Notes: generated by a model not told the origin, from the letters alone. Shown: positions 44,682-54,069, counted from the stretch's first letter. The stretch is 64,000 nt of DNA from Acetobacter indonesiensis (GCF_000963945.1 NZ_BAMW01000015.1:124001-188000); one strand, 5' to 3'. Translations and numbers: made by a program.

Positions 44682-46862
44682 TTATACCGCGCGATAGGGC
44701 TTGGTCGCATCCAGGAACACCGCGTTGGCCTCAAGCTCGTGAGACACAACAATCAGATAGGCAATCGCTCGCGTCAGTTCGATGCGAATGGTGATGTTGG
44801 GTTCAACAGCTTCAATACGGCGCAGTGTCTGTGTCGCCAGACTGGCTGAACGGGCTGTGCGACCATATTTACCGGTGAAGCGGCTCATTCGCTGCATTAC
44901 CACTTCAATGGGTCTGCGGGCAGAAGGCGGTATCTGGTCACGTTCAAGCAGCGCACGCAGCCGAATAATGTTCAGCCCAATAGTCATGGCGGCCAATGTG
45001 CCCTGCAAGCAGCCCTCGATAGTGGGGGAAGGCGTTGGCCCGGCATGGCGGATCAACCGTGCAAACCGGTCAATGTTGCGGCCAATCCAGTCGCGTGTCT
45101 GGGGCATTGGTTCTGCCGATGCCAGTGTACGCAGGTCGCGCAGCAGCGTACGGCGCATGCGCCAGCGCTCGGCAGAACTGCTGAAAGGCAGGATGGCGCG
45201 GAACATAATGACAGCAAATGCCACGCCTAACAGCACGGCGGCGGTGGAGTTGAACCACCCAATTTCGTTCTGTCTCCCTTGGTTCAGGGGATGCACAAAA
45301 TTGGGTAGCAGCAGCGTATAGGCGGCGGAATGAAGGGCGGTCGCGGCATTACGGGCAGCAAGGCCGCCTGCAATCATGGGGAGTGCAAGGGATGCCACCA
45401 GCATTTCATAGTCGGCCTGCGTTGGCAGCACGACAAATACCAGAAAGAAAGACACCAGAGCAGCCCAAAGACTACCGACCATGAACTGCGTTGTAGCAAC
45501 AACAGGATTTTCTCGGGTCGCAAACAGGCCGCACACAATGGCAACAAAGGTAATAAACCCTAAACCGGAAGACCACGCCGTGACTTCCCACACCAGACCG
45601 GCGGCAGCAATGGCAACAGTGGCGCGGATGCCGTTATAGGCGGCCTCGCGTTTATCAACGTGAGATTGCAGGCGGAAGTGAAAATGGTCCCCACGAATAA
45701 CATGCTGGCTGGCATCATATTCGCGAATGGCCTGTTCAAGCTCGCCCAGTAATTCATCAAGCGCATTGTGCAGAATACGGCCATCCAGCAGCGCCTGAAC
45801 CTTGTCGTAGTCTCTTTCAGCAAACGGAGTACTGATTTCTGACGTCAGCGCATCCACAATCTGCTGGCGACATTCAGCACGCAGAAGCTGGAGCTCACGC
45901 AGCAGGTTCTGTACGGTTTCGTCTGTTTCCAGTTGGGGCGAGAGGCCATTCAGAAAGGTGCTGACCCGAATGGCCGTTTCACGGAAGGCGGGCTGGTCGG
46001 TATCAACATATTGCAACCGCACGGCCATACCCAGCCCGCGTGAGAGCAAAACAGAAACCGCCGCCAAGGCAGCGCGGGCGTGATCGCCTTCATGCCCGTG
46101 GGGGCCCATTTCAACTTCTGAAAACTCAATCTGGTCATTGATTGACAGAATGGGGCCAAACATTGCCCGTGACCGGACAAGGGCTTCATCGTCCCCTGAC
46201 AACAGGCTGGCGACCGAGTTTGAAACATTTCCCAGTGCTGTACGCAGTTTGTCACGCATGTTCTTGCGTGCTGTTGCCGCCAGATTATGGGCGAACATGC
46301 CGGCTACAACGCTTTCGCAGACAATGCCGAGTACAATGTAGGTTGCACGTGACAGGGCTGTGATGAACACGTTTTCCGGGTTGGGAATGGCCCCAATGGC
46401 AATAATGGCGCAGGTATAGCCCGCCAGCACCAGCGCATAAGACCGGAAATTACGGACCACCGTTGCCAGCCCGCAGCAGAGGCCAACCCAGATGGCGAGC
46501 GCGGGGAAGAACAGCCATGCCTGTTGAATGAAGGCGGATATCAGGGTGATGGACATAACCACCCCCACAACGGTCCCGACCAGACGCCAGCGGGCTTTTG
46601 AAAGACTTTCCCCTCGAGACCCCTGCGCCACAATCCAGACGGTCATTGCCGCCCATTGCGGGTCATCAAGTTCCATCCAGAGCGCAATGACCAGTGCGAT
46701 CAGAGCCGCAATGGTGGTGCGAACAGCAAACCCGACAGCGGGGAGGGACGGCGCAAATAGCCATTGCAGGCGCGTGCTCTGCTGTTCGCCAGGCCGCCGC
46801 AAGGGGCGAAAATGACGCAACGGGCCAATACGGTCGAGAAGGAAGAGCGGAAGGCTTGGCAA
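44682..46862 (-). CDS. FUSC family membrane protein (second paralogue)
   Basis: A 726-residue FUSC protein with the same double-bundle layout as the neighbouring gene: first membrane bundle from WLFAPSLPAVGFAVRTT to about residue 200, second from about 385 to 540. Motifs WAAMTVWIVAQGSRGESLSKARWRLVGT and WFNSTAAVLLGVAFAVIMFRAILPF are shared almost word for word, showing a tandem duplication. The only in-frame start upstream of the first bundle is TTG at 46862 without a clear ribosome site, so the N-terminus is uncertain. Substrate unknown; export of aromatic or organic acids is inferred from the family. Confidence 0.87.
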   Translation of the reverse strand: MPSLPLFLLDRIGPLRHFRPLRRPGEQQSTRLQWLFAPSLPAVGFAVRTTIAALIALVIALWMELDDPQWAAMTVWIVAQGSRGESLSKARWRLVGTVVGVVMSITLISAFIQQAWLFFPALAIWVGLCCGLATVVRNFRSYALVLAGYTCAIIAIGAIPNPENVFITALSRATYIVLGIVCESVVAGMFAHNLAATARKNMRDKLRTALGNVSNSVASLLSGDDEALVRSRAMFGPILSINDQIEFSEVEMGPHGHEGDHARAALAAVSVLLSRGLGMAVRLQYVDTDQPAFRETAIRVSTFLNGLSPQLETDETVQNLLRELQLLRAECRQQIVDALTSEISTPFAERDYDKVQALLDGRILHNALDELLGELEQAIREYDASQHVIRGDHFHFRLQSHVDKREAAYNGIRATVAIAAAGLVWEVTAWSSGLGFITFVAIVCGLFATRENPVVATTQFMVGSLWAALVSFFLVFVVLPTQADYEMLVASLALPMIAGGLAARNAATALHSAAYTLLLPNFVHPLNQGRQNEIGWFNSTAAVLLGVAFAVIMFRAILPFSSSAERWRMRRTLLRDLRTLASAEPMPQTRDWIGRNIDRFARLIRHAGPTPSPTIEGCLQGTLAAMTIGLNIIRLRALLERDQIPPSARRPIEVVMQRMSRFTGKYGRTARSASLATQTLRRIEAVEPNITIRIELTRAIAYLIVVSHELEANAVFLDATKPYRAV

Positions 46863-47115
46863 AGCGGGTACTTTACTGGCTACGGCTGTGGGACGCGTGT
46901 CTATGGGGCAAAGTAGCGCGATTCCCGAAATTTTCCTTGTAGTGTCAGATGCATATCAGCCACTCGGCCCATTACGGTCTGCCATAGGGTCTTATCAGGA
47001 TTGTTATAGCTCTCGCATATGTCAGCTATTTGGTCCATGATGAAATCAGTTGCTGGTTGCGCGGGGCAATACAGTAAAACGGGTGCCAATAACAGACGAG
47101 CGGAGAAGCTTTTAG

Positions 47116-47487
47116 ATGTCTGACTTCCTTTCTAACCTGGTTGGTAAAGTAGAAAGCGCGCTGGGTGTGGATTTGCAGGGCGCGTTGCAGCAGCAGCTTC
47201 AGAAGTTGCTTCAGCCAGAAAACCTGCAAGCCATTCTGGCGCAGGCTGATCAGGCCGGGTTGGGTGACAAAGTGCGGTCATGGATCGGACATGGTGACAA
47301 CGTGCCTGCCACGACGGATGAAATTCGCGACATTCTGGGCAGCGACATTGTGCATAATCTGGTGGCCCGCACAGGTCTGCCAGCCGATACGGTTCTGAGC
47401 ACGCTGGCTCATTACCTGCCAGAAGCAGTGGACAAAACCACGCCAGCTGGTGAACTGCCTGCCGCAACACCAACAAAAGAAGCCTGA
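47116..47487 (+). CDS. YidB-like (DUF937-related) small protein
   Basis: A 123-residue soluble acidic protein: an N-terminal helix with LLGxxxGxL-like amphipathic repeats (SNLVGKVESALGVD), Gln-rich helix, then GLGDKVRSWIGHGDNVPATTDEIRDILG, which matches the YidB/DUF937 pattern GLGdkvsSWigtG.N.pis..ql...lG. Function is not established. GGAGAAG lies about 10 bases upstream of the ATG and a strong hairpin follows. The 253 bp before it show no other gene. Confidence 0.85.
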   Translation: MSDFLSNLVGKVESALGVDLQGALQQQLQKLLQPENLQAILAQADQAGLGDKVRSWIGHGDNVPATTDEIRDILGSDIVHNLVARTGLPADTVLSTLAHYLPEAVDKTTPAGELPAATPTKEA

Positions 47488-47495
47488 TTTTTCTG

Positions 47496-47523
47496 ATCTG
47501 GCGCGGCAATATCCGCGCCAGAT
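47496..47523 (+). terminator. Strong hairpin after the YidB-like gene
   Basis: Perfect 11-bp stem ATCTGGCGCGG (47496-47506) with CCGCGCCAGAT (47513-47523), loop CAATAT. Few T follow, but the position 9 bp after the stop fits a terminator. Confidence 0.65.
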
Positions 47524-47648
47524 TTCATACGGCTGCGGCGGACATAGTCCTCGTTCATGGTGAGTCGGTTTTAACGTTCCGAAGCCCAGCGTTGCGTCGC
47601 AGAGCAATTCGAGGTGCGTTTTTCCACATAATCCGTTATGGTGCAGAC

Positions 47649-48191
47649 ATGAGTCTTGGTGATCGCATTATGCGGATTGATAGCTGGCTACTGGATGAAG
47701 TGTGCCAGCCCGTAGCCGACCGTCTGCCTGAACGCCTGCCCGCCCTTGAGGTCGGGATGAGCTTTCAGCTTGGGTCGCTTGTCTTTTCGGCGGCCTCAAT
47801 CATTGCCGTGTTCGTGCTTGGTGGCATGACAGACTTTACCAATATGGCGTTTAACGTGTTGGTATGGTGTCTTTGCGTGACCTTTTTTATTGGCCTCAGC
47901 CGCATGCGGGTTTTGGTAAAGCCGGGTCAGCCCAATCCGTTTCGGTATATGTTGCAAGGGGTTCGGCTGGTTTCCATCCCCTTTACACTTTATGTGCTGT
48001 ATCAGGCTTACACCACACCAGCCCCGTTCTCGACCGCCATGTGGTTTAACGCACTGTCAAATATTGTGTTTGTTGTGGGCTTGTATCTGATTTCCTGCCA
48101 AAGCCGCCCCCCCAAAGCCCGGCAGCGTGAAGATATCTGGGCACGCGCCCCCCATCTGCGGGAAGTCGGGACGAACTTATTTTCTGTGTAA
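47649..48191 (+). CDS. Hypothetical four-helix membrane protein
   Basis: A 180-residue protein from the ATG at 47649 (an earlier in-frame ATG lies 57 bp upstream). A 30-residue amphipathic N-terminus is followed by four predicted membrane helices: around LGSLVFSAASIIAVFVLGG, FNVLVWCLCVTFFIGL, LVSIPFTLYVLYQAY and FNALSNIVFVVGLYLISC, then a short basic tail. I recognise no family. The ribosome site is weak. A bidirectional terminator follows. Confidence 0.65.
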   Translation: MSLGDRIMRIDSWLLDEVCQPVADRLPERLPALEVGMSFQLGSLVFSAASIIAVFVLGGMTDFTNMAFNVLVWCLCVTFFIGLSRMRVLVKPGQPNPFRYMLQGVRLVSIPFTLYVLYQAYTTPAPFSTAMWFNALSNIVFVVGLYLISCQSRPPKARQREDIWARAPHLREVGTNLFSV

Positions 48192-48199
48192 CCAATAAA

Positions 48200-48230
48200 A
48201 AACCGGAAGACCGCTAGGGGCTTCCGGTTT
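48200..48230. terminator. Bidirectional terminator between the membrane-protein gene and ccmI
   Basis: AAACCGGAAG (48200-48209) pairs with CTTCCGGTTT (48221-48230). A and T runs on both sides make it usable for the rightward membrane-protein gene and the leftward ccm operon. Confidence 0.85.
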
Positions 48231-48260
48231 CTGTATCCTGATCAAGTCGGCATCAGAAGA

Positions 48261-48992
48261 TTACGGATTATCCTGATCGTGCTCACCTTCGGCAATGCGG
48301 GCTTGCACTGGTCCGCGCCATGGTGCGTCTTTGGGGGCGGCATCCAGCGCTTTGCGGAACAGGGTCAGGGCTTCTGGCGTCACATGGCTGTTAGCGCGGG
48401 TAATGGCTTCTGCTGCGCGGGCCGCAACTTCTGCGTCAAAGCTAAGATCAAGAGCATGTTTCCAGGCATCCGCAGCTTCTGCGTAATGGTCGCGGGATGC
48501 TTCTGCCTGACCAAGTAGCAAATATCCTTGCCGCAGATTGGGGTCAGTCGCTGGTAATTGGGCCAATGTCTGACGGAGGCGGCTTAACACCGCATCATTT
48601 TTCGTATTTTGCTCATGCTGTGCGACCAACCTTGGGCCCAGAGGCATGGCTGGCATGGAGGGCACCCCGTTGGTCAGATACAGACCAATGGCCGCAGCGG
48701 GAATAAGCCCTAGCGCGCCCCAGACAAACAGCGGGGAAATGGCATCAGCCGCTTCAGCCGGAGCGGTATCTGCCACCAGAATCCGCCGTTGTATTTCAAG
48801 ACGCGCAATATCGTGCTCGGCCGGGGCAATCAGACCAATAGCCAGATCACGGTCAATTTCAGACAATTGGGCTTCATGAAGTGCTAGAGCCGCACTGCGT
48901 TCATCCCGGATCTGCCGGGTGCGCCGCCAGAGCGGAATGGCAGCTGGAGCAAGAGCCAGCAGGCTTAACAGGGCAATGGAGAGCCAGATCAT
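48261..48992 (-). CDS. ccmI: Cytochrome c biogenesis protein CcmI (short form)
   Basis: Apocytochrome c chaperone of the system I maturation machinery, 243 residues. Two N-terminal membrane helices (about 3-22 and 88-108) bracket a cytoplasmic leucine-zipper-like helix with EIDRDLAIGLI; the periplasmic C-terminal part has TPR repeats (GQAEASRDHYAEAADAWKHAL). Shorter than the 400-residue gammaproteobacterial form. AAGGA precedes the ATG; the gene starts 4 bp after ccmH and ends the operon. Confidence 0.9.
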   Translation of the reverse strand: MIWLSIALLSLLALAPAAIPLWRRTRQIRDERSAALALHEAQLSEIDRDLAIGLIAPAEHDIARLEIQRRILVADTAPAEAADAISPLFVWGALGLIPAAAIGLYLTNGVPSMPAMPLGPRLVAQHEQNTKNDAVLSRLRQTLAQLPATDPNLRQGYLLLGQAEASRDHYAEAADAWKHALDLSFDAEVAARAAEAITRANSHVTPEALTLFRKALDAAPKDAPWRGPVQARIAEGEHDQDNP

Positions 48993-48996
48993 GTGC

Positions 48997-49497
48997 TCAG
49001 TCCTTTGTCAGCTTGGCAAGACGCGCTTTTTCATCGTCTGAAAGTGGCGGGGGGGCTGCCGGGGCGGCAGCGCGTCTGCGATAAGCGAAAAATGCCGTTG
49101 TCAGACCAAGAAGTAGGGCAAGCACAGGCATGCTCCACAGCAACAACGTGCCAACCGAAAGGGGCGGGCTAAGGCGGATGAAGTTGCCATAACGGTCAAC
49201 CATCCAGTCCATAATCTGTTTGTCAGTTTCGCCTTTTGCGACGTGTTCTCGCACAACTTTGCGCAGGTCACGCGCCAGACCGGCTCCGCTATCTTCAATC
49301 GATTCATTCTGACACACGAGACACCGCAACTGGGAGCCTATGGCTTCAGCGCGTGCTTCCTGCTTGGGGTCTGGCAGCATTTCAGACGGGTCATCCACTG
49401 CCAGAACAAGGACGGGTGCCAGCAGAATGCTCACGCCCACAAGCAGGGCAGGCAACATGCGCCGCAGTCGGCGCAAGGGGGTAAGCAGAGGCATCAT
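48997..49497 (-). CDS. ccmH: Cytochrome c biogenesis protein CcmH
   Basis: Membrane-anchored thioredoxin-like reductant of apocytochrome c haem-binding cysteines, 166 residues. Signal/anchor at the N-terminus, then the active-site region LRCLVCQNESIEDSGA, a three-helix domain and one membrane helix near residue 110-130. The ATG overlaps the ccmG stop (ATGA). Confidence 0.95.
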   Translation of the reverse strand: MMPLLTPLRRLRRMLPALLVGVSILLAPVLVLAVDDPSEMLPDPKQEARAEAIGSQLRCLVCQNESIEDSGAGLARDLRKVVREHVAKGETDKQIMDWMVDRYGNFIRLSPPLSVGTLLLWSMPVLALLLGLTTAFFAYRRRAAAPAAPPPLSDDEKARLAKLTKD

Positions 49498-50075
49498 GAT
49501 GCTTTCAGCTTTTCAAGCAACGGTATCAGCGTGTTGCGAATGGTATCGACATCCAATGGTGTGGCGGTGTGCCAGCGGATAATGCCACCGGGGCCGACCA
49601 GAAAAGTTTCGGGCACGCCTGAAATGCCCCACTCCATACCAATACGGCCATCATGGTCGCTTCCCAGCCGGGTGAAGGGATTGCCGGAGTGTTTCAGAAA
49701 GTTTGCCGCGTTTTCAGGTCTGTCCTTGTAGGCAATGCCCCATAAGGTCAGGTCGTCTTTCAGGCTCATCAATGTAGGCATTTCTGCCAGACACGGAATG
49801 CACCATGACGCAAAGAAATTGACCAGAACGGGTTTGGTCAGGCCGCGTAGATCCTGCGCTGAAAAGCCTTGACCCGGAGCCTGATCTGGCACCGTAAATT
49901 CCGGCACAGGGCGGTTAAGCACCGGGGCGTTAATATCATGCGGATTGAAAGACCCGCGCTGCATGCCCGCCAGCATTTTCCAGAAACCAACACCCAGAAC
50001 AGCAGCCCCGGCCAAGGGAAGACCCATCATCAGCCGTCGGCGGGTGAGGTTCTCGTTGTCAGGAGAGGTGCTCAT
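49494..50075 (-). CDS. ccmG: Thiol:disulfide interchange protein CcmG (DsbE)
   Basis: Periplasmic thioredoxin-like protein that keeps apocytochrome c or CcmH reduced, 193 residues from the ATG at 50075. An N-terminal membrane anchor follows NLTRRRLMMG. The active site is FFASWCIPCLAEMP (CxxC) and the cis-Pro region is GVPETFLVGPGG. The frame is open further upstream inside ccmF, but the ATG that overlaps the ccmF stop fits the operon pattern. Confidence 0.94.
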   Translation of the reverse strand: MSTSPDNENLTRRRLMMGLPLAGAAVLGVGFWKMLAGMQRGSFNPHDINAPVLNRPVPEFTVPDQAPGQGFSAQDLRGLTKPVLVNFFASWCIPCLAEMPTLMSLKDDLTLWGIAYKDRPENAANFLKHSGNPFTRLGSDHDGRIGMEWGISGVPETFLVGPGGIIRWHTATPLDVDTIRNTLIPLLEKLKAS

Positions 50076-52057
50076 GCTGCTGTTACCGTTTCTGATGAAA
50101 GTTTGGCGCGGCGCGGTGCGCCCACACGCATGCGGCGGTCTGACAGGGACAAGGCACCGCCAATGGCCATAATCAGTGCGCCAAGCCACATCCATGGAGC
50201 CAGCGGATTATAGTGCAGACGCAGAACATAGGTGGGTGCCGCGTCCGTGCCGTGTTTGTCCCCCAGAACGCCGTAAAGGTCAGCCAGCAGATTGGTATGG
50301 ATGGAAACTTCCGTTGTGGTCTGGTTCTGGCTGTTGAAGCTGCGTTTTGACGGGTGCATCACCGTCACCAATCTGCCGTTATGATGAATTTCGATGGTTG
50401 CGACTAACGCGGAATAATTGGGGCCCGGTTCCTGTGTTACGTTGGTCAGGGTCCAGTCGTATCCTGCCAGATGCTCGGTTGTGCCCACCGGCACTTCCAC
50501 AATTTTATGCTGTGCCTGTGACATGGCGGCCAGCCCCAGAACGGTGACGCCCACCCCGGCATGCGCCAGAGCAGTACCAAAAACGGAGCGCGGCAGCATA
50601 CGGGCGCGTTGCAGACTGCCAGCCAAGGGCATGCGGAACAGCCGCACACGTTCTGTAATATCCGTAATACTTGCGGCAATAATCCAGACAGCCACACCAC
50701 AAGACAGCACAGGCAACACACCTGAAACGCCAAATGCGGCCACCAGAAAAGCAATAGCAGTAACAATAGCGGCTAACCACAGGCGCTGAAGCACCGGCCA
50801 TAGCTGTGCGCGTTTCCATGGCAACATGGGGCCAAACCCCATGAACACGAACAACGGCAGCGCCAGAGGAATGGTGGTGGCATCAAAAAATGGTTTGCCC
50901 ACGGAAATCGTGCGGTCAAACAGCAGGGACATGAAAGGGGGATACATGGTGCCCGTCACCACGACTGCGCAAATGGAGCACAGCAGAATGTTGTTCAGCA
51001 CCAGCGCGCCCTCGCGTGATACCGGGGCAAACAACCCACCTGCCGTTAGCGCGGGGGCGCGATAGGCAAACAAAGCCAGAGAGCCACCAATAACAACCCC
51101 CAAAAGCCCCAGAATGAAAATGCCGCGGGCTGGGTCATTGGCGAAGGCATGGACGGAGTTCAGAATACCCGAACGCACCAGAAACGTGCCAGACAACGAG
51201 AACGAGAAAGTGGCAATGGCCAGAAGCACTGTCCATATTTTCAGCCCTTCGCGCTTTTCAACCACAATGGCGGAATGGATCAGCGCGGTGCCTGTCAGCC
51301 ACGGAATAAGCGATGCGTTTTCAACCGGGTCCCAGAACCAGTATCCGCCCCAGCCCAGCACATAGTAAGACCACCATGACCCCAGCGCGATACCGCATGT
51401 CAGAAAACACCATGCGGCCACGGCCCAAGGGCGTACCCAGCGCCCCCATGCTGCATCAACCCGCCCTTCCATAAGGGCCGCTATGGCAAACGCGAAGGGG
51501 ACGGCAAACCCGACATAGCCTGTGTAGAGAATGGGCGGATGAAAGGCCAAACCCGGGTCCTGCAACAGGGGGTTCATGCCTTGGCCATCCATGGGGGCAG
51601 GCCACACGCGGGCAAAGGGGTCTGACGTTGTCAGGCAGAACAGTTCAAACCCGGCAGCGACAGCGCCCAGAACGGCAATGACACGCGCCCGTAAGGCAGA
51701 TGGCAGATTGCGGCCAAAGGCGGCGACGGCTGCGCCACAAATGCCCAGAATAAGCGCCCAGAGCAGAACGGAGCCTTCGTGATTGCCCCACACACCAGTG
51801 ATTTTATAAAGCAGCGGCTTGGTGACCGCACTGTTGGCTGCCACGTTCTGGACGGAAAAGTCATCCGTGACGGCCGCGTAAACAAGGCAGAGGAAGGAAA
51901 TGGCCAGCGCAAAAAGCTGCCCCAGAGCAAGGCCTGGGGCCAACATCATCACGCGTCTGTCCCGGCGATGAGCGCCAATCAAAGGCAGGATGCCCTGGGC
52001 AGCAGCAAAAATACAGGCAAGTGCCAGAGCATAATGTCCGAGTTCGGGGCTCAGCAT
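50072..52057 (-). CDS. ccmF: Cytochrome c-type biogenesis protein CcmF (haem lyase)
   Basis: Large integral membrane protein, 661 residues and about 15 helices, that ligates haem to apocytochrome c. The tryptophan-rich haem-handling motif is WGGYWFWDPVENASLIPWL, and conserved periplasmic histidines flank it. It overlaps ccmG by 4 bp and lies 44 bp behind ccmE. Confidence 0.96.
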   Translation of the reverse strand: MLSPELGHYALALACIFAAAQGILPLIGAHRRDRRVMMLAPGLALGQLFALAISFLCLVYAAVTDDFSVQNVAANSAVTKPLLYKITGVWGNHEGSVLLWALILGICGAAVAAFGRNLPSALRARVIAVLGAVAAGFELFCLTTSDPFARVWPAPMDGQGMNPLLQDPGLAFHPPILYTGYVGFAVPFAFAIAALMEGRVDAAWGRWVRPWAVAAWCFLTCGIALGSWWSYYVLGWGGYWFWDPVENASLIPWLTGTALIHSAIVVEKREGLKIWTVLLAIATFSFSLSGTFLVRSGILNSVHAFANDPARGIFILGLLGVVIGGSLALFAYRAPALTAGGLFAPVSREGALVLNNILLCSICAVVVTGTMYPPFMSLLFDRTISVGKPFFDATTIPLALPLFVFMGFGPMLPWKRAQLWPVLQRLWLAAIVTAIAFLVAAFGVSGVLPVLSCGVAVWIIAASITDITERVRLFRMPLAGSLQRARMLPRSVFGTALAHAGVGVTVLGLAAMSQAQHKIVEVPVGTTEHLAGYDWTLTNVTQEPGPNYSALVATIEIHHNGRLVTVMHPSKRSFNSQNQTTTEVSIHTNLLADLYGVLGDKHGTDAAPTYVLRLHYNPLAPWMWLGALIMAIGGALSLSDRRMRVGAPRRAKLSSETVTAA

Positions 52058-52101
52058 ATCAGGGGGGTGCCTCCCGGTAGCAGGGTAACGATATTACAGG
52101 G

Positions 52102-52677
52102 TCAGTTTGCGGCAGGAGCCGGTGCGGAAGCTGGTGTCTGGGCTGGGTTGGAAGCCGCAGAATTTTTGCCGGACAGGTCTTTTTTCGCGTCCTGCACGGT
52201 CATGCTGTTCCAGCTTGCAGCACTGGGGGGCGGCCCGAAGCGTGGGTCCCACTTGCCAGATTTTTTCAGGGCTTCGGCCACTTCCTTGGGCATGTAGGTT
52301 TCATCATGCTTGGCCAGTACTTCACTGGCGACAAAACCATCTTTCTGCATGCTGCCAACGGCAACAACGCTTTGTCCCTCACGGAACAGGTCGGGCAGAA
52401 TGCCCTCGTAGCGGACTGTAACGGCGGCTTGCCCGTCGGTTACGTCAAAGCGGGCAACCGGGGTTTCCCCATGTTTTTCACGCTTGACGGACCCCGCAAC
52501 CACCATGCCACCCAGCCTTACCGTGCGATCAGCCGGGGGCGGCTTGGTTTCGACCTGCGATGGTGTCACGAAAAACACAATATCAGAGGAAAAAGCGCGC
52601 AACATAAGGGCTGCGGCGGCCCCAAGGCAGGCAATACAGGCGATAATCAGCCAGAGACGGCGGGACTTGCGGGTCAT
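52102..52677 (-). CDS. ccmE: Cytochrome c-type biogenesis protein CcmE (haem chaperone)
   Basis: Periplasmic haem chaperone, 191 residues: one N-terminal membrane helix, an OB-fold domain (RLGGMVVAGSVKR) and the haem-attaching His and nearby Tyr in LAKHDETYMP. The C-terminus is an Ala/Pro/Ser-rich flexible tail. The ATG overlaps the ccmD stop by 4 bp. Confidence 0.95.
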   Translation of the reverse strand: MTRKSRRLWLIIACIACLGAAAALMLRAFSSDIVFFVTPSQVETKPPPADRTVRLGGMVVAGSVKREKHGETPVARFDVTDGQAAVTVRYEGILPDLFREGQSVVAVGSMQKDGFVASEVLAKHDETYMPKEVAEALKKSGKWDPRFGPPPSAASWNSMTVQDAKKDLSGKNSAASNPAQTPASAPAPAAN

Positions 52678-52835
52678 GGAGAGGGGGCGGCTCCTGATGG
52701 CCGGGGTGAAGTGCGGTCAAGTGCCGCCAGACGGGTGCGTGCCTTTTTCAGGCGGAAGGCAGCGCCACAGCCCAGTACCAGCGCGATACCGGTAAAAAGG
52801 CCGTAACTGGCCAAAATATACGGAAGGTGGGTCAT
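52674..52835 (-). CDS. ccmD: Haem exporter protein CcmD, 53 residues
   Basis: Very small membrane protein that helps release holo-CcmE. A single membrane helix near the N-terminus (THLPYILASYGLFTGIALV) is followed by the basic segment RLKKARTRLAALD, the usual CcmD pattern. The start at 52835 overlaps the ccmC stop and its stop overlaps the ccmE start, both by 4 bp, which decides the start. Confidence 0.92.
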   Translation of the reverse strand: MTHLPYILASYGLFTGIALVLGCGAAFRLKKARTRLAALDRTSPRPSGAAPSP

Positions 52836-53605
52836 GCGGAGCCCCCCCGGCGGCGTGGGCTGGAGAGAATACTGCGAATACGGCTTTCCATCACGGCGGC
52901 ACGCAGGCGGGCAACGACAATAGCGGCAAACCCCAGAGAGATACCAACCATGGAGAGAGCCAGTGGCCACAACATGCTGCTGGACATGGTGGGGGCACCT
53001 GTCAGCGTAATGCTGTCTGGTTGGTGCAGTGTGTTCCACCACTGAACACTGAATTTGATAATTGGCAGATCAACCGCCCCGGCAAGAGCCAGAATGGCAG
53101 CCGCACGATAGCCACGTTGGGGGTCATCAAAAGCGCGGATCAGGGCGATATGACCCAGATAAAGGAAAAACAGCACCAGAACGGACGTCAGCCGTGCATC
53201 CCACACCCACCATGTGCCCCACATGGGCTTACCCCATAGCGAGCCGGTGGCCAGACACAGAGCAGTGATGCACGCACCAACTGGCCCGATTTCAACTGCG
53301 GCAAGGTCAGCCAGCGGGTGACGCCACACCAGCGATAACAGCCCGCACACAGCCAATGCCGCATAGCCGCCTGACGCCAGAATGGCTGCGGGCACGTGCA
53401 CATACATGATGCGGACGGAATCGCCCTGTTGCCAGTCAGCGGGGGAATAGAACAATCCCCACCCAAGGCCAGCCAGAGTGAAAAGAAGTGCGGTCCATGT
53501 CAGCCAGGGCTGGATGCGTGCGCCCAGCTTCAGAAACCGGCCGGGATTGGCATACCGGTGGAAAAAACTGCCGGTACGCGCGACAAGGGTCGGTGAGGCG
53601 CTCAA
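52832..53605 (-). CDS. ccmC: Haem exporter permease CcmC
   Basis: Six-helix membrane protein (257 residues) that presents haem to CcmE. The haem-handling motif WGTWWVWDARLTS and flanking periplasmic histidines are present. First gene of the leftward ccmCDEFGHI operon. ccmA and ccmB, which usually precede ccmC, are not in this window; the region upstream of ccmC holds a divergent gene. Confidence 0.95.
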   Translation of the reverse strand: MSASPTLVARTGSFFHRYANPGRFLKLGARIQPWLTWTALLFTLAGLGWGLFYSPADWQQGDSVRIMYVHVPAAILASGGYAALAVCGLLSLVWRHPLADLAAVEIGPVGACITALCLATGSLWGKPMWGTWWVWDARLTSVLVLFFLYLGHIALIRAFDDPQRGYRAAAILALAGAVDLPIIKFSVQWWNTLHQPDSITLTGAPTMSSSMLWPLALSMVGISLGFAAIVVARLRAAVMESRIRSILSSPRRRGGSA

Positions 53606-53773
53606 ATGTCAGTCCGTTTCGTGTGTCACAACCAGAAGAGCCGCAACATCATCCGGCTATGGTGGGGGGCGCGGATAAGTGTGCTCGCGCTCTGTCCTAT
53701 ATCATTATATGCCTCTTGACACGAGGCAGTTGTTCATGGGCGTCCTGCCCACACAACACAACGGAGTAAAGAC

Positions 53774-54067
53774 ATGCTGTTTGCCATCATCTGCACAGAC
53801 CGTCCGGGCGCGCTGGAAACACGGCTTGCCACGCGTGAAAAGCATCTGGCGTTTCTGGAACAGTATAAGGCTGCAATTCAGTTTGCAGGCCCTCAACTGG
53901 ATGTGAACGGCAAACCCTGCGGCAGCCTGGTGCTGATAGACGTGCAGGATCGCGCAGAAGCTGAAGGATTTGCTGCGGCAGATCCGTATGCACACGTGAA
54001 CCTGTTTGAAAGTGTGGTGGTCCGCCCGCTGCGTACCGTATTCCGTGACGGCGCATTGGTAGAATAA
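53774..54067 (+). CDS. YciI family protein
   Basis: A 97-residue ferredoxin-like alpha/beta protein of the YciI/YCII family (MLFAIICTDRPGALETRLATREKHLAFLE, then DPYAHVNLFESVVVRPL). Function is not firmly known. GGAG lies about 8 bases before the ATG. The next gene starts 2 bp after its stop; this YciI-EVE pair is common in alphaproteobacteria. Confidence 0.92.
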   Translation: MLFAIICTDRPGALETRLATREKHLAFLEQYKAAIQFAGPQLDVNGKPCGSLVLIDVQDRAEAEGFAAADPYAHVNLFESVVVRPLRTVFRDGALVE

Positions 54068-54069
54068 TC

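Noticed and set aside
53715-53733. TTGACA with a TGCCTC/GAGGCA repeat as promoter for the YciI gene
   Set aside because: No matching -10 box at a suitable distance; the match is too short to stand alone.
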